Assembly (NCBI GenBank): GCA_013420905.1
Contig: JAAXNY010000004.1
Coordinates: 2,046,001 to 2,110,000, forward strand
DNA from: Collybia mongolica
Lineage: Eukaryota; Basidiomycota; Agaricomycetes; Agaricales; Clitocybaceae
DNA: 64,000 bases
Direction of reading: 5' to 3'
Part shown: positions 44,901-54,658 of the stretch, piece after piece
How positions within the stretch are numbered: the stretch's first letter is position 1
Layout: each line of letters begins with the position of its first letter
Notes under the pieces: generated by a model
Told to the model about the DNA's origin: nothing
Databases searched by the model: none
The model's input: only the letters and a program-made list of their open reading frames with translations
Made by a program: the position numbers and the translations under genes

Positions 44901-46299
44901 TTCTGCGCACATCTGCATAATTATGGTGTGCAAGGCGTCGATGCCACAGGGAGAAGTCAAGGGGCAGGGTGGAAGCGAGATTTGCATACTCCGAAATGGG
45001 TTCCACTGTTCCATCCAAGTGTGCACAGTTATTTGCATTAATGGAAGCACAGAACAAGTTGGTGTTGTCCTTCCTCAATCTGAACCACAAAGCCTGATTA
45101 TCAACAAAGATGTTGAAGCCTTTGACTCTTGTTAAATATAGGATTGAGAGGAGGTTATTTCGGAGTTGGGGTACATGCAGGACTCTGGTAAACTCTACAG
45201 ATTGAAGATTCTTTCCTCTTACAACTGGGTTGAAGACCACAGTGCCCACTCCAGCTGAATAAATGATGCTGTTGTCTGCTAGCTTGATTGGGACGCGATG
45301 GGGGGCATAATTTCGGACCCAATGGCGATGAGGGGTCATATGAGAAGTGGCCCCTGAGTCTGCAAGCCAATTGAAGTCAGCATCAAGCTGGAGTGGAGTG
45401 GAAAGATCAGAATGATCAGGGAGACGAGTACTTGCATTGCCAGCAAATTCTACTTTGGGGTCATCATCATTGGAAGTGTCCTTGTGCTCCTGTGCCTTAT
45501 TAGCACCCTCATTTCGCTTTCTCTGCCTGGGCTTGTTGTTGCCAGTAGTCTGCTGCTTGGCATTGTCTCTGGCCCTCTTCTGTGCAGCTTCAAATGCAAA
45601 GCACTTGGCCATAATGTGGCCAGTCTTGCCACAGAAGTCACAAGAGAGCTTTGGAGTGCTGGCAGCCATTGCTAGCTGGTCAGAAGCCCGACGACGACGA
45701 GAGGTCTCCTCTGTGACAAAGGCTTGATGCACTGTAGCCTTGTCCAGTGTGTCCTTCATCAAGAGTGTGGAGACAAAAGCACTGTAGTCCTCTGGAAGGG
45801 CTCTGATCAAAGCCATAGAAGCGAGCTCAGCATCCAGTTCAGCTAGAGTAAAGCTGGCAGGGCGCAAATTTTGAATGGTGGAGATGGATTCCTCAACTCT
45901 GTTCATCAAACTCTGCAAGGATTCCTCCTCTTGCTTCCTGATAGAGAACAAATCGTCATAGGCATTGAATCTGGTGCCCGGACGCCTCTGCATGTGCACA
46001 GCTTCAAGGGCAGTCCACATCTTGATGGGATCATCAGTGATCTTGTTGAAATGGATCTTCTGAGATGGCTCCACCATTAAGAATATGTGACCAGCAGCTT
46101 TGTCTGATTTCTGAAGATAGGCATCAACAGCAGTGAGCTGCTCCAGAGTGGGAGGTGAGGACAGAGTAGGCTGTTTAGATGAGCCATCTACAATCCTCCA
46201 GAGGCCTTGGGAGCGAAGCCAGGCAGCCATATCACCAGCCCATGAAGTGTAGTTGTAGTCATTGAGGAGAGGAAAGGTGGGTTTAGTGAGGGAAGACAT
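41905..46299 (-). CDS. copia gag-pol polyprotein, intact
   Basis: 1464 aa in one frame. Order: UBN2-type gag (about 10-210); CCHC zinc knuckle (C220, C223, H228, C233); aspartic protease with LADSGATSH (D314); GAG-pre-integrase (LWHRRLAHHNYADVRRMV, about 450); integrase with D518 (HTDLHG), D582 (DDKGGEY) and E618 (NGVAERANR); a proline/alanine-rich linker (about 750-900); reverse transcriptase from about 970 with VDITSAFPNG and YIDD at 1142-1145; RNase H (DASHADCPDTGRSTGG and LSTTEAEY, about 1316-1360). The integrase-before-RT order defines Ty1/copia. No catalytic residue is missing. Gag and pol share one frame, so no frameshift is needed between them. Confidence 0.97.
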   Translation of the reverse strand: MSSLTKPTFPLLNDYNYTSWAGDMAAWLRSQGLWRIVDGSSKQPTLSSPPTLEQLTAVDAYLQKSDKAAGHIFLMVEPSQKIHFNKITDDPIKMWTALEAVHMQRRPGTRFNAYDDLFSIRKQEEESLQSLMNRVEESISTIQNLRPASFTLAELDAELASMALIRALPEDYSAFVSTLLMKDTLDKATVHQAFVTEETSRRRRASDQLAMAASTPKLSCDFCGKTGHIMAKCFAFEAAQKRARDNAKQQTTGNNKPRQRKRNEGANKAQEHKDTSNDDDPKVEFAGNASTRLPDHSDLSTPLQLDADFNWLADSGATSHMTPHRHWVRNYAPHRVPIKLADNSIIYSAGVGTVVFNPVVRGKNLQSVEFTRVLHVPQLRNNLLSILYLTRVKGFNIFVDNQALWFRLRKDNTNLFCASINANNCAHLDGTVEPISEYANLASTLPLDFSLWHRRLAHHNYADVRRMVREQLVTGMDVNSSQKPDPICEPCLAGKMKSNPFPSTGHRAKEPLELIHTDLHGPLPVKSHAGSLYWMTFIDDCTDFKASVPLKRKSQALYAFQVFKAHAENHFKDKKIKAMQDDKGGEYMSNEFIKFTDLCGIERRHTTRNRPQQNGVAERANRTMADDITAMLTESHLPASFWEHCLAAHIHVWNRIPTSAAPQTPHVGWYGTKADVGHLRVWGCTAYVYIQRDKRKSLQSHMEKCVFIGYPAGYKGWLFYNPTTKKTIISERAEFDERYFPGLRQPLRTSAPPPPHPIVNLKVKPAEGDEGLESGSGPDFGGDDDESADMPNLAPKPNATIKHENAPAPAPAPAAPVRPRGRAPRNAPSNASPARTRARSHQPSSAPSSSSQNHNPPRLQHTVNVPPINPANYPLPGNDYDPDLDESEPLRRSARSVRPPGSWWVVSRDSPAIPEDSDEEVNFTLGELDEDGYQDIHFAGAATGPGPDPRTWKMAMKSKDADKWQAAADEEIDSLVNNNTWDVVDLPEGKKAIGSGWVFKVKRNSDGTLERYKGRLVAKGCGQRPGIDYNEVFAPTFRPAALRLILAIAGIEDMELRAVDITSAFPNGDLEEDIYMRPPEGYDFGGKVLKLKKSLYGLKQAARQWNKKLHTTLSGMGFKRLESDRSIYLYVKGEVKIIVPIYIDDITLASKSNAAIDRTIKELSQHFKLRDLGPTQFLLGVEVIRDRAKRSIALSQRQYIVDMLERYDMTTCNSVSTPLPPGIVLSKDMCPKTDAEIEEMQNVPYLSLVGSLQYLVGMTRADMAAGVSKLARFNSNPGPKHWAAAKHMLRYCKGTMDYKLQYKANGLPLEFTSYCDASHADCPDTGRSTGGYVTILGGGAIGWSSKLQTFVTLSTTEAEYVAAVEAGKEILWMRNLMHEMGYTVKVSSPLMIDNLSALSVTKNPEHHGRMKQLDLRFFWLRDQVENGVIVTHHIPGTAQVADILTKALPLAKVKFCREMMGIAP

Positions 46300-46671
46300 T
46301 GAAAAAAGCGAAATTTGGAGATGGGATAGAGACTCTGAGCAGGGTTTATATCAACCAGGAATACAACCAAGGTCCTTTGTAACAACAAAAGGCAGGGTTC
46401 CACAGCTGAGCCTTCAGGAGTGTGTGCAGGAAGTGAGTGCTGAGAGTATTCTACTGTAACTAATAAGCAATCCCAATTGTAGCACCTCCAGGAGCACCAG
46501 GATGATTACTGGGTTATTTCCTAGGTAGGATGAAAACCAACCCACTGAAGAGTATGGTCCCAAAAGTTGGATGCCCTTGTAACTAGAGGGGGAGCACAAC
46601 ACTATAAAGGCAAAAATGCGAAACAGAGACTGTATATAGGCAGCAATGGAGTGGATACTTGAACTAGAGCT

Positions 46672-46694
46672 GTTAGAGCGCGGGGCCCATAACC
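46672..46694 (-). other. primer-binding site, half initiator tRNA-Met type
   Basis: Directly after the 5' LTR the minus strand reads GGTTATGGGCCCCGCGCTCT. The opening GGTTATGGGCCC is the same as the Drosophila copia primer site as I recall it. It pairs with the anticodon arm of initiator tRNA-Met (GGGCCCAUAACC) and not with its 3' end, which implies priming by a cleaved half-tRNA. Confidence 0.75.
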
Positions 46695-47083
46695 TATTAA
46701 AATAGGAAGGTGCAGGGATGTCTGTGACAGCCAACAGCTGAAGTCCGAAGTAAGTAACTGGTTTATTGATCAAACAGAAGCTGTACTAACCTGAAGTCCG
46801 AAGTAAGTAACTGGGGACTTCAGGACTATCTACTCTCCTATATATATGTGCTAGAACAATAAGGAGAGTAAAGACAATAAGAACAATAAGAAGATGATAA
46901 GGATCTGATCATCTGGTATGATAGTGATCAGCATCTGGTCATCTGGTCAGATGCCAAGAGATCAAGAACAATAGAGACAATAGTCACCAGACCATGATAA
47001 CCATCTGATAAGGATCAGGTGGATCAGGGGTGACAGAAACAGCATAAGGCTGTGTATGGAGATGCATGTGGTCAGTTCTAACA
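46695..47083 (-). repeat. copia 5' LTR
   Basis: 389 bp, same as 41427-41815. Confidence 0.95.
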
Positions 47084-47196
47084 CTTTCTTGGTCAGACTC
47101 TGTTTCAGATTCCATTGCACTCGCCCCATGATTGCTTGCAGTGCAAGACGGAATTTTAGAGGTAACAGTAAAGCTGGACTTGAGGTTTATGTTCAT

Positions 47197-48585
47197 AGTA
47201 TTCTGAATTTCTTGACTTGTATTGTGGTTTATATATTATGATTTTCACTAGTCTACTGGAGTCTCTACCCATGCTCAGTTGAAGGTCCGAAATTTAGAGC
47301 AGTGAGATCCCTTCAGCTCCACAAATTTCCCATTCTAATTCTCATGCTAGTAAACTTATTTTACATGAACCCTTCCATCACAAGATCCATGGTTGGAAAG
47401 AAAAGTTCCAGTGCCTATGGTAGTAAAATTGGTTGGTGGTCCGTCCCTGTGTCAAAAGCCCCACTGACAGATCTTAACCTCTATTGAGTCTTTAAAAATA
47501 CAACTCATTGTTCTTCCTGAAAGGCAGCTATACAAAAGGTGATCTAGAGCCTGCTAAACGCAGTGAAGCTCATTAAGGTATCCGACGGTTTGCTGCCCCA
47601 GTTCTTCTATGGCAGTTTGCATGCAACCTCACCAAACAATTGTCACCAAACCCGTAATGTTCTGGAATACAATATTGCTCGAGGGCTGCACAGGAACTTT
47701 TTCTCACCCTCGTCAAACTGAGGTATTATCGCACACAAGATGCTGCTCAGCATTTCCAAACCCCGATCAACCTTTGTCCACCCCAAAGCCGCATGTGAGG
47801 ATCACACACAATCCAATGTCATTGTTTTTGGAGGTTGCCATATTTGATGCAACTTGCATCCTGACAGGTTGCATGCAACATGAAAGTATTTAAACCAGCT
47901 GCACTGCAGCTTTTCATGCATCAACTTCCTGCTCTATTCCACTTATAACACCATCAATTGAAATCTCATCTATGTGAGTTCACTGCATCTTACTTAAACT
48001 TCAGGTTGCCACAGCTAAGGAATGTTTATTGTAGATCATGCAGGACAAACAAAGGTATTTTGAGTCCACATCAGGTCGCGGCATTTCATCAATACTGCAT
48101 GCTTGCTTGTTAGTATCATCAAGACGCTTCAAAGTATTGAGGCTCGAAGAGGCTCCGAGGGATTCAAGAAAAACCCAGAGTTATTTGAAGATGTCTCGAC
48201 CCAGGTTCATGTGCACTTGTCTCCTCTTCTACTGTGTGAATCATCTGAAGATAGCATGTAGGCTGCTCAAACTGAAGAAGAATGGTACAATCCCATGTCA
48301 AGTTATTTAACGGTATTCTGACGAACGGGCAGGTTTTCTGAACTGCTTAAGGTTTCCAAGGCATCCAGCCAGGAGGAGTTTACAAAGGAACTTGCTTTTG
48401 TAGAGAAACAAACATCTCGCCATGTTCGCCATATCTTATATTTTCCCTCTACATGGATATTGATATATAATCTTCAGGGGGACCCAGCACTTTGTAGATT
48501 GGCTCCATATTTTCAGAGATTGATTAGCGACCCCAACAATGAAGATTCATTGAAAGTGATTCATGAGACCAGTACATTCTTTTCA
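47197..48585. other. right-arm segment with possible decayed exons
   Basis: Has no counterpart between genes A and B in the left arm. On the plus strand, pieces with protein-like composition occur (EARRGSEGFKKNPELFEDV near 48140-48200; SQEEFTKELAFVEKQTSRHV near 48365-48425), but I could not join them into a clean gene. Confidence 0.35.
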
Positions 48586-49522
48586 ATGGCAAAAACCAAA
48601 GTTTCCAAAACCACAGTGTCCAAAACCATGGTGTCCAAGACATCAAAGCAAAGCGGCAAGGCCAAACCACCTTCAACATCCTCAAAAAAGAACACAATAA
48701 CAGGTAACCGTTCCTTAATCATCAGGACACTATCACTTATTGCAATTTTACTTGAATTAGGGACACAAACAAACACTCTTGAGGTGAAGTTGAAGAAATT
48801 GAAAGGTATTGTCATTCTTTCTTGTTCTTTATTCTGTACTTTAACATTTTCAGCTGAGAACCATGCCTTGTGCAAAGCTGTAGCTGCAAAGGATGAATCA
48901 AAGAAGACAATACCATGGCTGCTACGTGGCTCCGCCAGACATGGGTTCAACTTGCAACATGAGATGGGCCTAGGGGATGACAGGGAATTGTACAAGACAC
49001 TCCATGTAAGTTATAAGTTATAACACCTTATTATAATCAACGCTCTGATGATAAATAGCGCTGTGTCCGGAACTTAATCAATATGGCAGGGCTCGACTGC
49101 TCTATTGTATGGCACTGCCAGCCCAAGCCTGTTATTGCTCACATTATTGCAGTGGTAAGGTCTCACCCCTTCAATTCCTTCACACTAACGGCACCTTGCA
49201 GGCCCAGGAGCACCACGACTACTTCAAATTATTTCCCCACAGCTGGGCAATTGAGGAGTTTATCAAATCAAACTTGAAGAACAAGCGTGCCTATGCATGT
49301 AAACGTGGTTACCTACAAACAATCACTGGCTTTGACAACATGCAAACTGGGAGTGATGACAAAGATAATGAAGACAAGGAGAACACCAAGGATGAGAATT
49401 CCAAGGATGAGGACAGAAAGGACAAGGACAAGGACAGAGAGGACAAGGACAAGGACAGAGAGGACAAGAATGAAGAGGAAGGGGAAATTGACTGGGATGG
49501 ATTGGAAGACACAGCAGAGTGA
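48586..49522 (+). CDS. cargo gene A, right copy (acidic-tailed unknown)
   Basis: Mirror of 27696-28626. It begins MAKTKVSKTTVSKTMVSK and has matching exons: GTQTNTLEVKLKKLK; LCKAVAAKDESKKT with HGFNLQHEMGLGDDRELYK; LINMAGLDCSIVWHCQPKPV; and HDYFKLFPHSWAIEEFIKSN with NKRAYACKRGY. The end is a charged low-complexity tail of DKDKDRED repeats, different in sequence from the left copy but similar in charge. Start and exon joins are approximate. Function unknown. Confidence 0.6.
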
Positions 49523-49639
49523 GATCCTTCACAAGTAGAAAAATAATTAGATGAAGGTAGTACAAAGTACAAAATACTTTTGGTTTTGGATGTGAAGAGA
49601 ATGATGCGGGTGAACAAAGATGCATCGAAGTCAGCTTTA

Positions 49640-49985
49640 GGTGTGTGGAATGTAAGGTCATTCTTGCTCGTTTTAGGTGCACAGAATGTAAGGTCGTATC
49701 CTTGCTGAACTGTGGGGGACTCAGCTTTAGGTGCACAGAACATAAAGTCATATTCTTGCTGAAATGCAGGTCTCAGCTTTAGGTGCATGGAACGTAAGGG
49801 TGTATTCTTGCTCATTTTAGGTGCGTGGACTGTAACATTGTATCCTTGCTCATTTCAGGTGCACGGACCATAACATTGTATCCTTGCTCATTTTAGGTAT
49901 GTGGACCATAATGTTGTATCCTTGCTTGGTTTAGGTGCACAGAATGTATGGTTGTATCCTTGCTGAAATGTGGGGGTCTCAGCTT
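49640..49985 (-). repeat. subterminal tandem repeats, right
   Basis: Inverted relatives of 26855-27075, with eight or nine imperfect units (TTGTATCCTTGCT ... TTTAGGTGCAC). The array extends further inward than on the left. Confidence 0.75.
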
Positions 49986-50661
49986 TAGGCTGTCAAGGGG
50001 ATGCTGAATAAATACAGCTCTCCAATACTAGTACTATAATATATGAATTTTTGCATATCAAATTGGTTACTTTTCAGCATCATGTGGGGGAATTTTCCAT
50101 TGAGAGACAGGTGCATTTCAAGCTTGCAACAGATGAAATTTCATTACTAGCTATAGAGGTCTGAAAATGAATGACAAAATTACTATACTAATTGAATGAC
50201 TGGTTGATGGAAAACATCTGGATCATGGATGAATTCAATCTCAGTAAAAGGGATGACTACAAAGCAGTATGAACCCAGTGTGAAATTCATCCATTACGTT
50301 AATGATTTACCTTCACTTTTTGTTGCTCTCAGGCCTCCGGGAACTTCATGAAATTCACACCAAGGAGACTGTTGCTATTTTTGCCATTAAACATATGAAA
50401 AACATCATGCAGAATAAATCACAGGGGTATGAAGTGGGACATATTTTGTGAGGTTTTCATCCATCTCATACCTTATGAAGGGGAAAAACCTCCTTTCTCC
50501 ACCCTATTTAGGGCCTGTTCGGTAACCGTCAATAATTTTGAGTTGCCGCTACATATCGTCAAAATTACCTAATATAGGGTTATCGTTCAATTTTGTAACA
50601 TTTGGGTGTTCAGTTGCGCTTGTTTGCAACCCTAGCGTCATCTTTTTTTCATCTATCCCTC

Positions 50662-51749
50662 ATGGCGGGTGATGATGGTGACTCTGGACGGGCATCCTGG
50701 GGCAATGCTGCCGAACTCTTGCTCATTGAGCGTCTTCTCAAAGCCATTAGCGAGAACCGTCAGTCCGACAACAACTTCAAGCCATCTGTCTACACAAGTG
50801 TTGCCAAGCACCTCACTGCGAAGGGTCATCCTTTCATGTCAAAGCAGATCAAATCACGTTGGACCCAGGTAAGCAATTCTCTTCATCTGTTTAGCATGTC
50901 ATTGATAGATCAACTGTAGTTCAAAGAAGAGTACAAGATTGTGAAGACGCTTCGAGGGCTGTCTGGGTTCAGCTGGGATGACTCCAAGAAGATGGTGACC
51001 GCTGAGCCCCAAGTTTGGGATAGTTACCTCAAGGTGAGCATATGATACCCTATTCCTAATCATTGTGACACTGACTGTGGTCAACAGGGACATAAGAAGG
51101 CCCGTCCCTTCCGTAAAAAGCTTTTCCCGCTGTACGACCAGATCAGTGTCATTATTGGGGATTGCACAGCTACGGGGGAGCTGGCCTTTTCTTCCGAGCG
51201 TTCTGCTGCACCACAGAACAGTGGCTCAGGTGGAACCTTAGACTCTGACACAGATAACGAGTCTGACAAGGACGACCACGATGAGAGTGACAAGGAAAAT
51301 GACTCATCACCCGAAGACAAGGTATGTCCCAGCCACGATGATCTTGTGTGTGATCTGAACCATCATTGTAGGGAAAGAAGCACTGTCGTTCACCAACACT
51401 GCCCCTTGCAACACCTGCACCACCACGAAAATGTGCTCGCGTATCTGGTGCTCGGGCACTTGAGTCACTTGCCAACTCAGTCAACCAGATTGTCTCAAAC
51501 TCGCTTTTTGACCCTCCCCGCCCTTATTCTGAGACTTCTCCTGCTACGCCACGAAAGGACAAGGCCTTCAATACTATTTGCAAGGAGGAGGGACTCTTGC
51601 CTCACTCAATTGCTCTTGCTCAGAAGGTTTTTTGTGGAAGTGCTGAGCTTGCCCATGAGTACTTGAGCTTTGATGTTTCCCAGGCCGGAATGCGGGAGGC
51701 TCGCTCGTACTGGCTCAGCGATGAACTCATTCACATACAGGGAGTATAG
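50662..51749 (+). CDS. Harbinger Myb/SANT-like DNA-binding protein
   Basis: Four exons (50662-50868, 50920-51033, 51088-51321, 51372-51749) join in phase to 310 aa. The N-terminal half is a Myb/SANT-like trihelix: ELLLIERLLKAISENRQSDN, KSRWTQ, FKEEYKIVKTLRGLSGFSWD, then WDSYLKGHKKARPFRKKLFP. An acidic linker follows (DSDTDNESDKDDHDESDKE), then a C-terminal part with PRKDKAFNTICKEEGLLPHS. In active Harbinger systems this partner escorts the transposase to the nucleus and to the element ends. The frame is open in this copy. Confidence 0.88.
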
Positions 51750-51863
51750 TTTTCAGCATTGTCATCATTCTATGTCGTTCCACGCTCCCTCTATCATAGC
51801 TATAATTGTCGCTCTTTTATCATGCCCTTCACACTCATTTCATTACAGCCACAGTAATACATA

Positions 51864-53231
51864 TTAATTAATATCAGCCGTTTCTGGCACACCATTAGCT
51901 GCGAGCTCCTCCTGGTAACTGGCCCACATTGCCTCTGCTATCTCGTCACACTTCCAATCTGCTTCCTCTGCTTCTTCCTCTGAAACACCAATGGTTGGAA
52001 CCTGATCACCATGAGGAACCGAAGGCAAAAGCTTATGCGATGACACCTCCATCAGGAAGTCAGCTTCTCCATGATGATGGATGAAATTCAGGAGTGTGGT
52101 AATTGCAATGGGGATCAGGGTTTGTATATGAATTGGATATTCAGTTGCTTCAGCAGCCATCCTGAATTTGCGTTTGATGATGCCAAAAATGCGCTCAATG
52201 ACATTTCGAAGCTGTGAGTGCCGCAAATTGAAGAGTTCCTCCTTGTTCTGTGGTCTGGGTGACATTCGGTATCATGATGCTGTGAACATTGGGGAGTAGT
52301 ATCACATACCACTTGCTACCAGCCTGCCATTCACGGAGGTGATAACAAACATTCCAGTATGGCACGAGAAGTTGGCGACAATTGGGGAAGCCTGCATCAG
52401 CAACGTAGTATTTGCCAGGTGGGATGTCGAAGCCTGAGACCATTGCTTTCTGGAACAGAAGACTATCTGCAGCACTTCCCTCCCAACCAGTCATGACATA
52501 CACAAAGAACATGTCAAAATTGCATGCCGCAAACATGTTCTGAGTTAAGTTGCCCTTACAATCACAAAAGCGGGCCTTTATCGCAGCAGGAGGTTTCACA
52601 AACAGATGGGACCCATTGATGGCACCAAGAGCATCTTTGAAGAATGGAAAGAATTTGGTGTTGGAGTGGATGATATGTGGGATCTCCTGAGTGTTAGGAA
52701 GCTTCATGTATGCTGAGCGGAATCCATTGGAGACCATTGCATTGAGGACTGCTCAAAATGATCTGTGTCTCCGCATCAATGGTTCACTACCAAGAAGCAA
52801 TACATCAGGAATACTCACTTTGAAATAGTCTCATTGCTTCGCTGAAACCGTTCAGCCATTTTCCGCACAGACAAATTGGTTACAAGCTGGTACAAGAACG
52901 TGCCGATCTGCTCTGTGACACCAACATGTTGCCAAGGCTTCAGTCCACCCTTCTGGATCAATTCTCTCTTCAGCTTCTTAAAAACATCCTTCCGGACACC
53001 AGTGTTGTCCATTAATCTATCATGATGACCATCTAACATCTCGTTTACCCAAGCCTCACCCAACAGTACCGATGTGTGGTAAGGTTCAGGATTGTAGTGA
53101 GCCTGAGATGTCTGAAGCACAACGCCCACTGTTGCAAGTGTGATAACAGTGGCTATGAGAGCCTTCCAGCGGCGAGTGACTTCGCGAGTTGGCTCACGCA
53201 CAGGGGGGCGAGAGTGGTGGGTTCGTACCAT
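51864..53231 (-). pseudogene. Harbinger DDE transposase, two defects
   Basis: Exons 53231-52819, 52762-52306 and 52247-51864 join in phase to 418 codons. The family is DDE_Tnp_4: N-terminal helical domain (LLGEAWVNEMLDGHHDRLMD), YQLVTNLSVRKMAERFQRSN, then YYVADAGFPNCRQLLVPYW (second Asp) and NLRHSQLRNVIERIFGIIKR (third, Glu). The first catalytic Asp, expected in an AIDG-H motif, is Asn here (GAINGSHL). A TGA interrupts the start of exon 2, where an Arg would fit. The third exon codes an acidic C-terminus. This copy should be catalytically dead. Confidence 0.85.
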
Positions 53232-53481
53232 GGCGTGGTGCGTCGGTTACTCATTCCCACGATATATTTTGAAGCTGTCATATTTTATTGATCGGCAACT
53301 CAAAATTATTGACAGTTACCGAACAGGCCCTTAGTGGTTGATTTTTATATCAAATCCTGATGAAAATAATCTCATTTCAGGGGGAACCAGATGATGGAAA
53401 TTCTACACTATTTGTATTACTTCCAGCTACTTAAGTCATAGAAAATGAGGTGGAATTTCCCACCTTAAGGGTTCCATAGTG

Positions 53482-54658
53482 TTAAATAATGGCTTATGAT
53501 TGTGTCCAGTTCTTGATCCCAAGTAGTCCACTGCATCTGTATTATGTACAGTGGTATACAAAACCTTGAGGGAAAAAAAAAGGAAAGCCCAGGTGATTTG
53601 AATCCAGTTCAGAATTATCCACTTAAAAGTGGGAAAACACTTCTCCCATTCTTTGGATGCATGAAAATCCCCCCACTCTAAAGCATTTCCTTGAAGGATG
53701 AAAGTCAACTTAGGCTGAGATTATCCCTTAGGGTTGGGAAAATCAAACCCCCATTTCAGTCCTTAAATTCCAAAAAATCACACACAGAAACACCTTATCT
53801 TTTAGATGAAGTTCATACCCTTCTACTAGATCAAAAACATCCCACATATTTCATCCTTTTGTGAGATTAAATTCCATCCAATTAATAGATAAAAATGTCA
53901 ACATATATTACAAATGAAATTCACCCCCTGGATGGCTGAAAAGTAAGGTATGAAATTTCATCCAAAATTCATCTGGCCTTAATCCACCCATTTAAAGTAG
54001 GAAATTAGGGTTTCCACAGTTAAATGTTTGAAACCCCCCCCCCCCCTTCTGGGTGCACAATGCTTGTATATAGTGTACATCATAACCCTGAGCCACATGG
54101 CAACAATGGGACTTCACAGCTATTATTTAGAATAGGTATATAGGATTAGAGACTCCTGGCAGAGGATCCTCAGATAATTCTCTTTGGATTCCTCTGCTAG
54201 GTAAGTAGATAGCCTGTTACTTGACTTCTGTAATATAACTACTTAGGGTCAGCATGGCATGATGTAGGGTTGCCCTTACACTCTCTCCCTCTACTCTCTG
54301 ACATTCTGCAGTGACTGTTATTGTTGCATTGCTGACAAATCTAAGCACATGTGATGCTCTGTCCTCCACACAACATAGCTTCTTTACTTCCATTCCAATT
54401 ACATACTACATGGCCACATCTGTGTTGGTTTACTGCAGTATATAAAATGTTGAGGGAAAAAAAGACATGTTTCCTGGATGCTAATTTCCTTTCAAAACAG
54501 TGGCTAACACCAACAGTTGTATTCGCCACCCTTGCTTGAGTATTCAACACTGACACACCTTGTCAAGGTATGCATCATGCTAGAAGGGCCCGAAACATTG
54601 AAGGAAGTGCCAAGCATGTGATGTCAGGTTCAAGGGCCCCATTTATTCGAATATCTGG
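53482..54658. other. repeat debris right of the giant element
   Basis: No gene seen. It holds AT-rich GATGAAA-type repeats (53700-53950), a run of 13 C near 54035, and two partly alike segments (53537-53590 and 54419-54475), both ending TTGAGGGAAAAAAA. Confidence 0.45.

Larger units (their letters stand above)
41427..47083 (-). mobile_element. complete Ty1/copia LTR retrotransposon
   Basis: 5657 bp, with 389-bp LTRs at each end that I find identical on reading through, and a CTTTC target duplication at 41422-41426 and 47084-47088. LTRs start TGTTAG and end TAATA in element orientation. A primer-binding site, one uninterrupted gag-pol frame and a purine-rich tract (AGGGGGGTG next to 41816) are all present. 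Identical LTRs and an open frame point to a recent, possibly still active insertion. Confidence 0.96.
41175..47196 (-). pseudogene. cargo gene B, right copy, split by copia
   Basis: The 5' part (from MNINLKSSFTVTSKIPSCTA at 47196, through SAMESETESDQE) lies right of the copia element. The 3' part (NFVEPCSPENQLGLLENRDW, then SSQRANVTGETG and LHAEGGNLVLDNSK) lies left of it. Removing the retrotransposon and one copy of its 5-bp duplication leaves the codons exactly in phase, so the gene was open when it was hit. Counterpart: 28986-29578. Confidence 0.75.
50511..53330. mobile_element. PIF/Harbinger element, 2820 bp
   Basis: 38-bp terminal inverted repeats (GGGCCTGTTCGGTAACCGTC ...) differ at one base. 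The TTA target triplet is present on both sides (50508-50510, 53331-53333). The matching position in the left terminal repeat, near 26320-26332, has a single TTTAGTGGTTG (complement) and no insert. It carries the two typical genes of the superfamily, divergent in their 5'-to-3' direction toward each other: a Myb/SANT-like protein (+) and a DDE transposase (-). Confidence 0.97.
26170..53481. mobile_element. giant CACTA-type transposon with mirrored cargo
   Basis: The left end reads CACTATGGAACCCTTAAGG and the right end is its complement, closing in CCATAGTG; CACTA termini define the En/Spm superfamily. The inverted repeats run about 0.92 kb (26170-27093 and 49747-53481 less the Harbinger insert) with, by eye, two substitutions and three 4-bp length differences. 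Flanking triplets are TTG and TTA, one mismatch from a 3-bp duplication. Subterminal short tandem repeats and a central Tnp2-type transposase also fit CACTA. Removing the copia, Harbinger and mariner inserts leaves about 17.6 kb. Left order: unknown gene A (-), unknown gene B (+), Spt5-like (-). Right order is the mirror: Spt5-like fragment (+), gene B (-), gene A (+). Two separate truncated elements facing each other remain possible. Confidence 0.72.
49747..53481 (-). repeat. right terminal inverted repeat of the giant element
   Basis: 912 bp of repeat, split by the 2820-bp Harbinger insert plus its 3-bp duplication. It ends in CCATAGTG at 53481. Confidence 0.9.

Noticed and set aside
47609..47893. 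94-aa plus-strand ORF
   Set aside because: No motif, no splice-consistent neighbours, low-quality composition.
49309..49815. 168-aa minus-strand Ser/Leu-rich ORF
   Set aside because: Produced by reading the charged repeat tail of cargo gene A and the subterminal repeats backwards.
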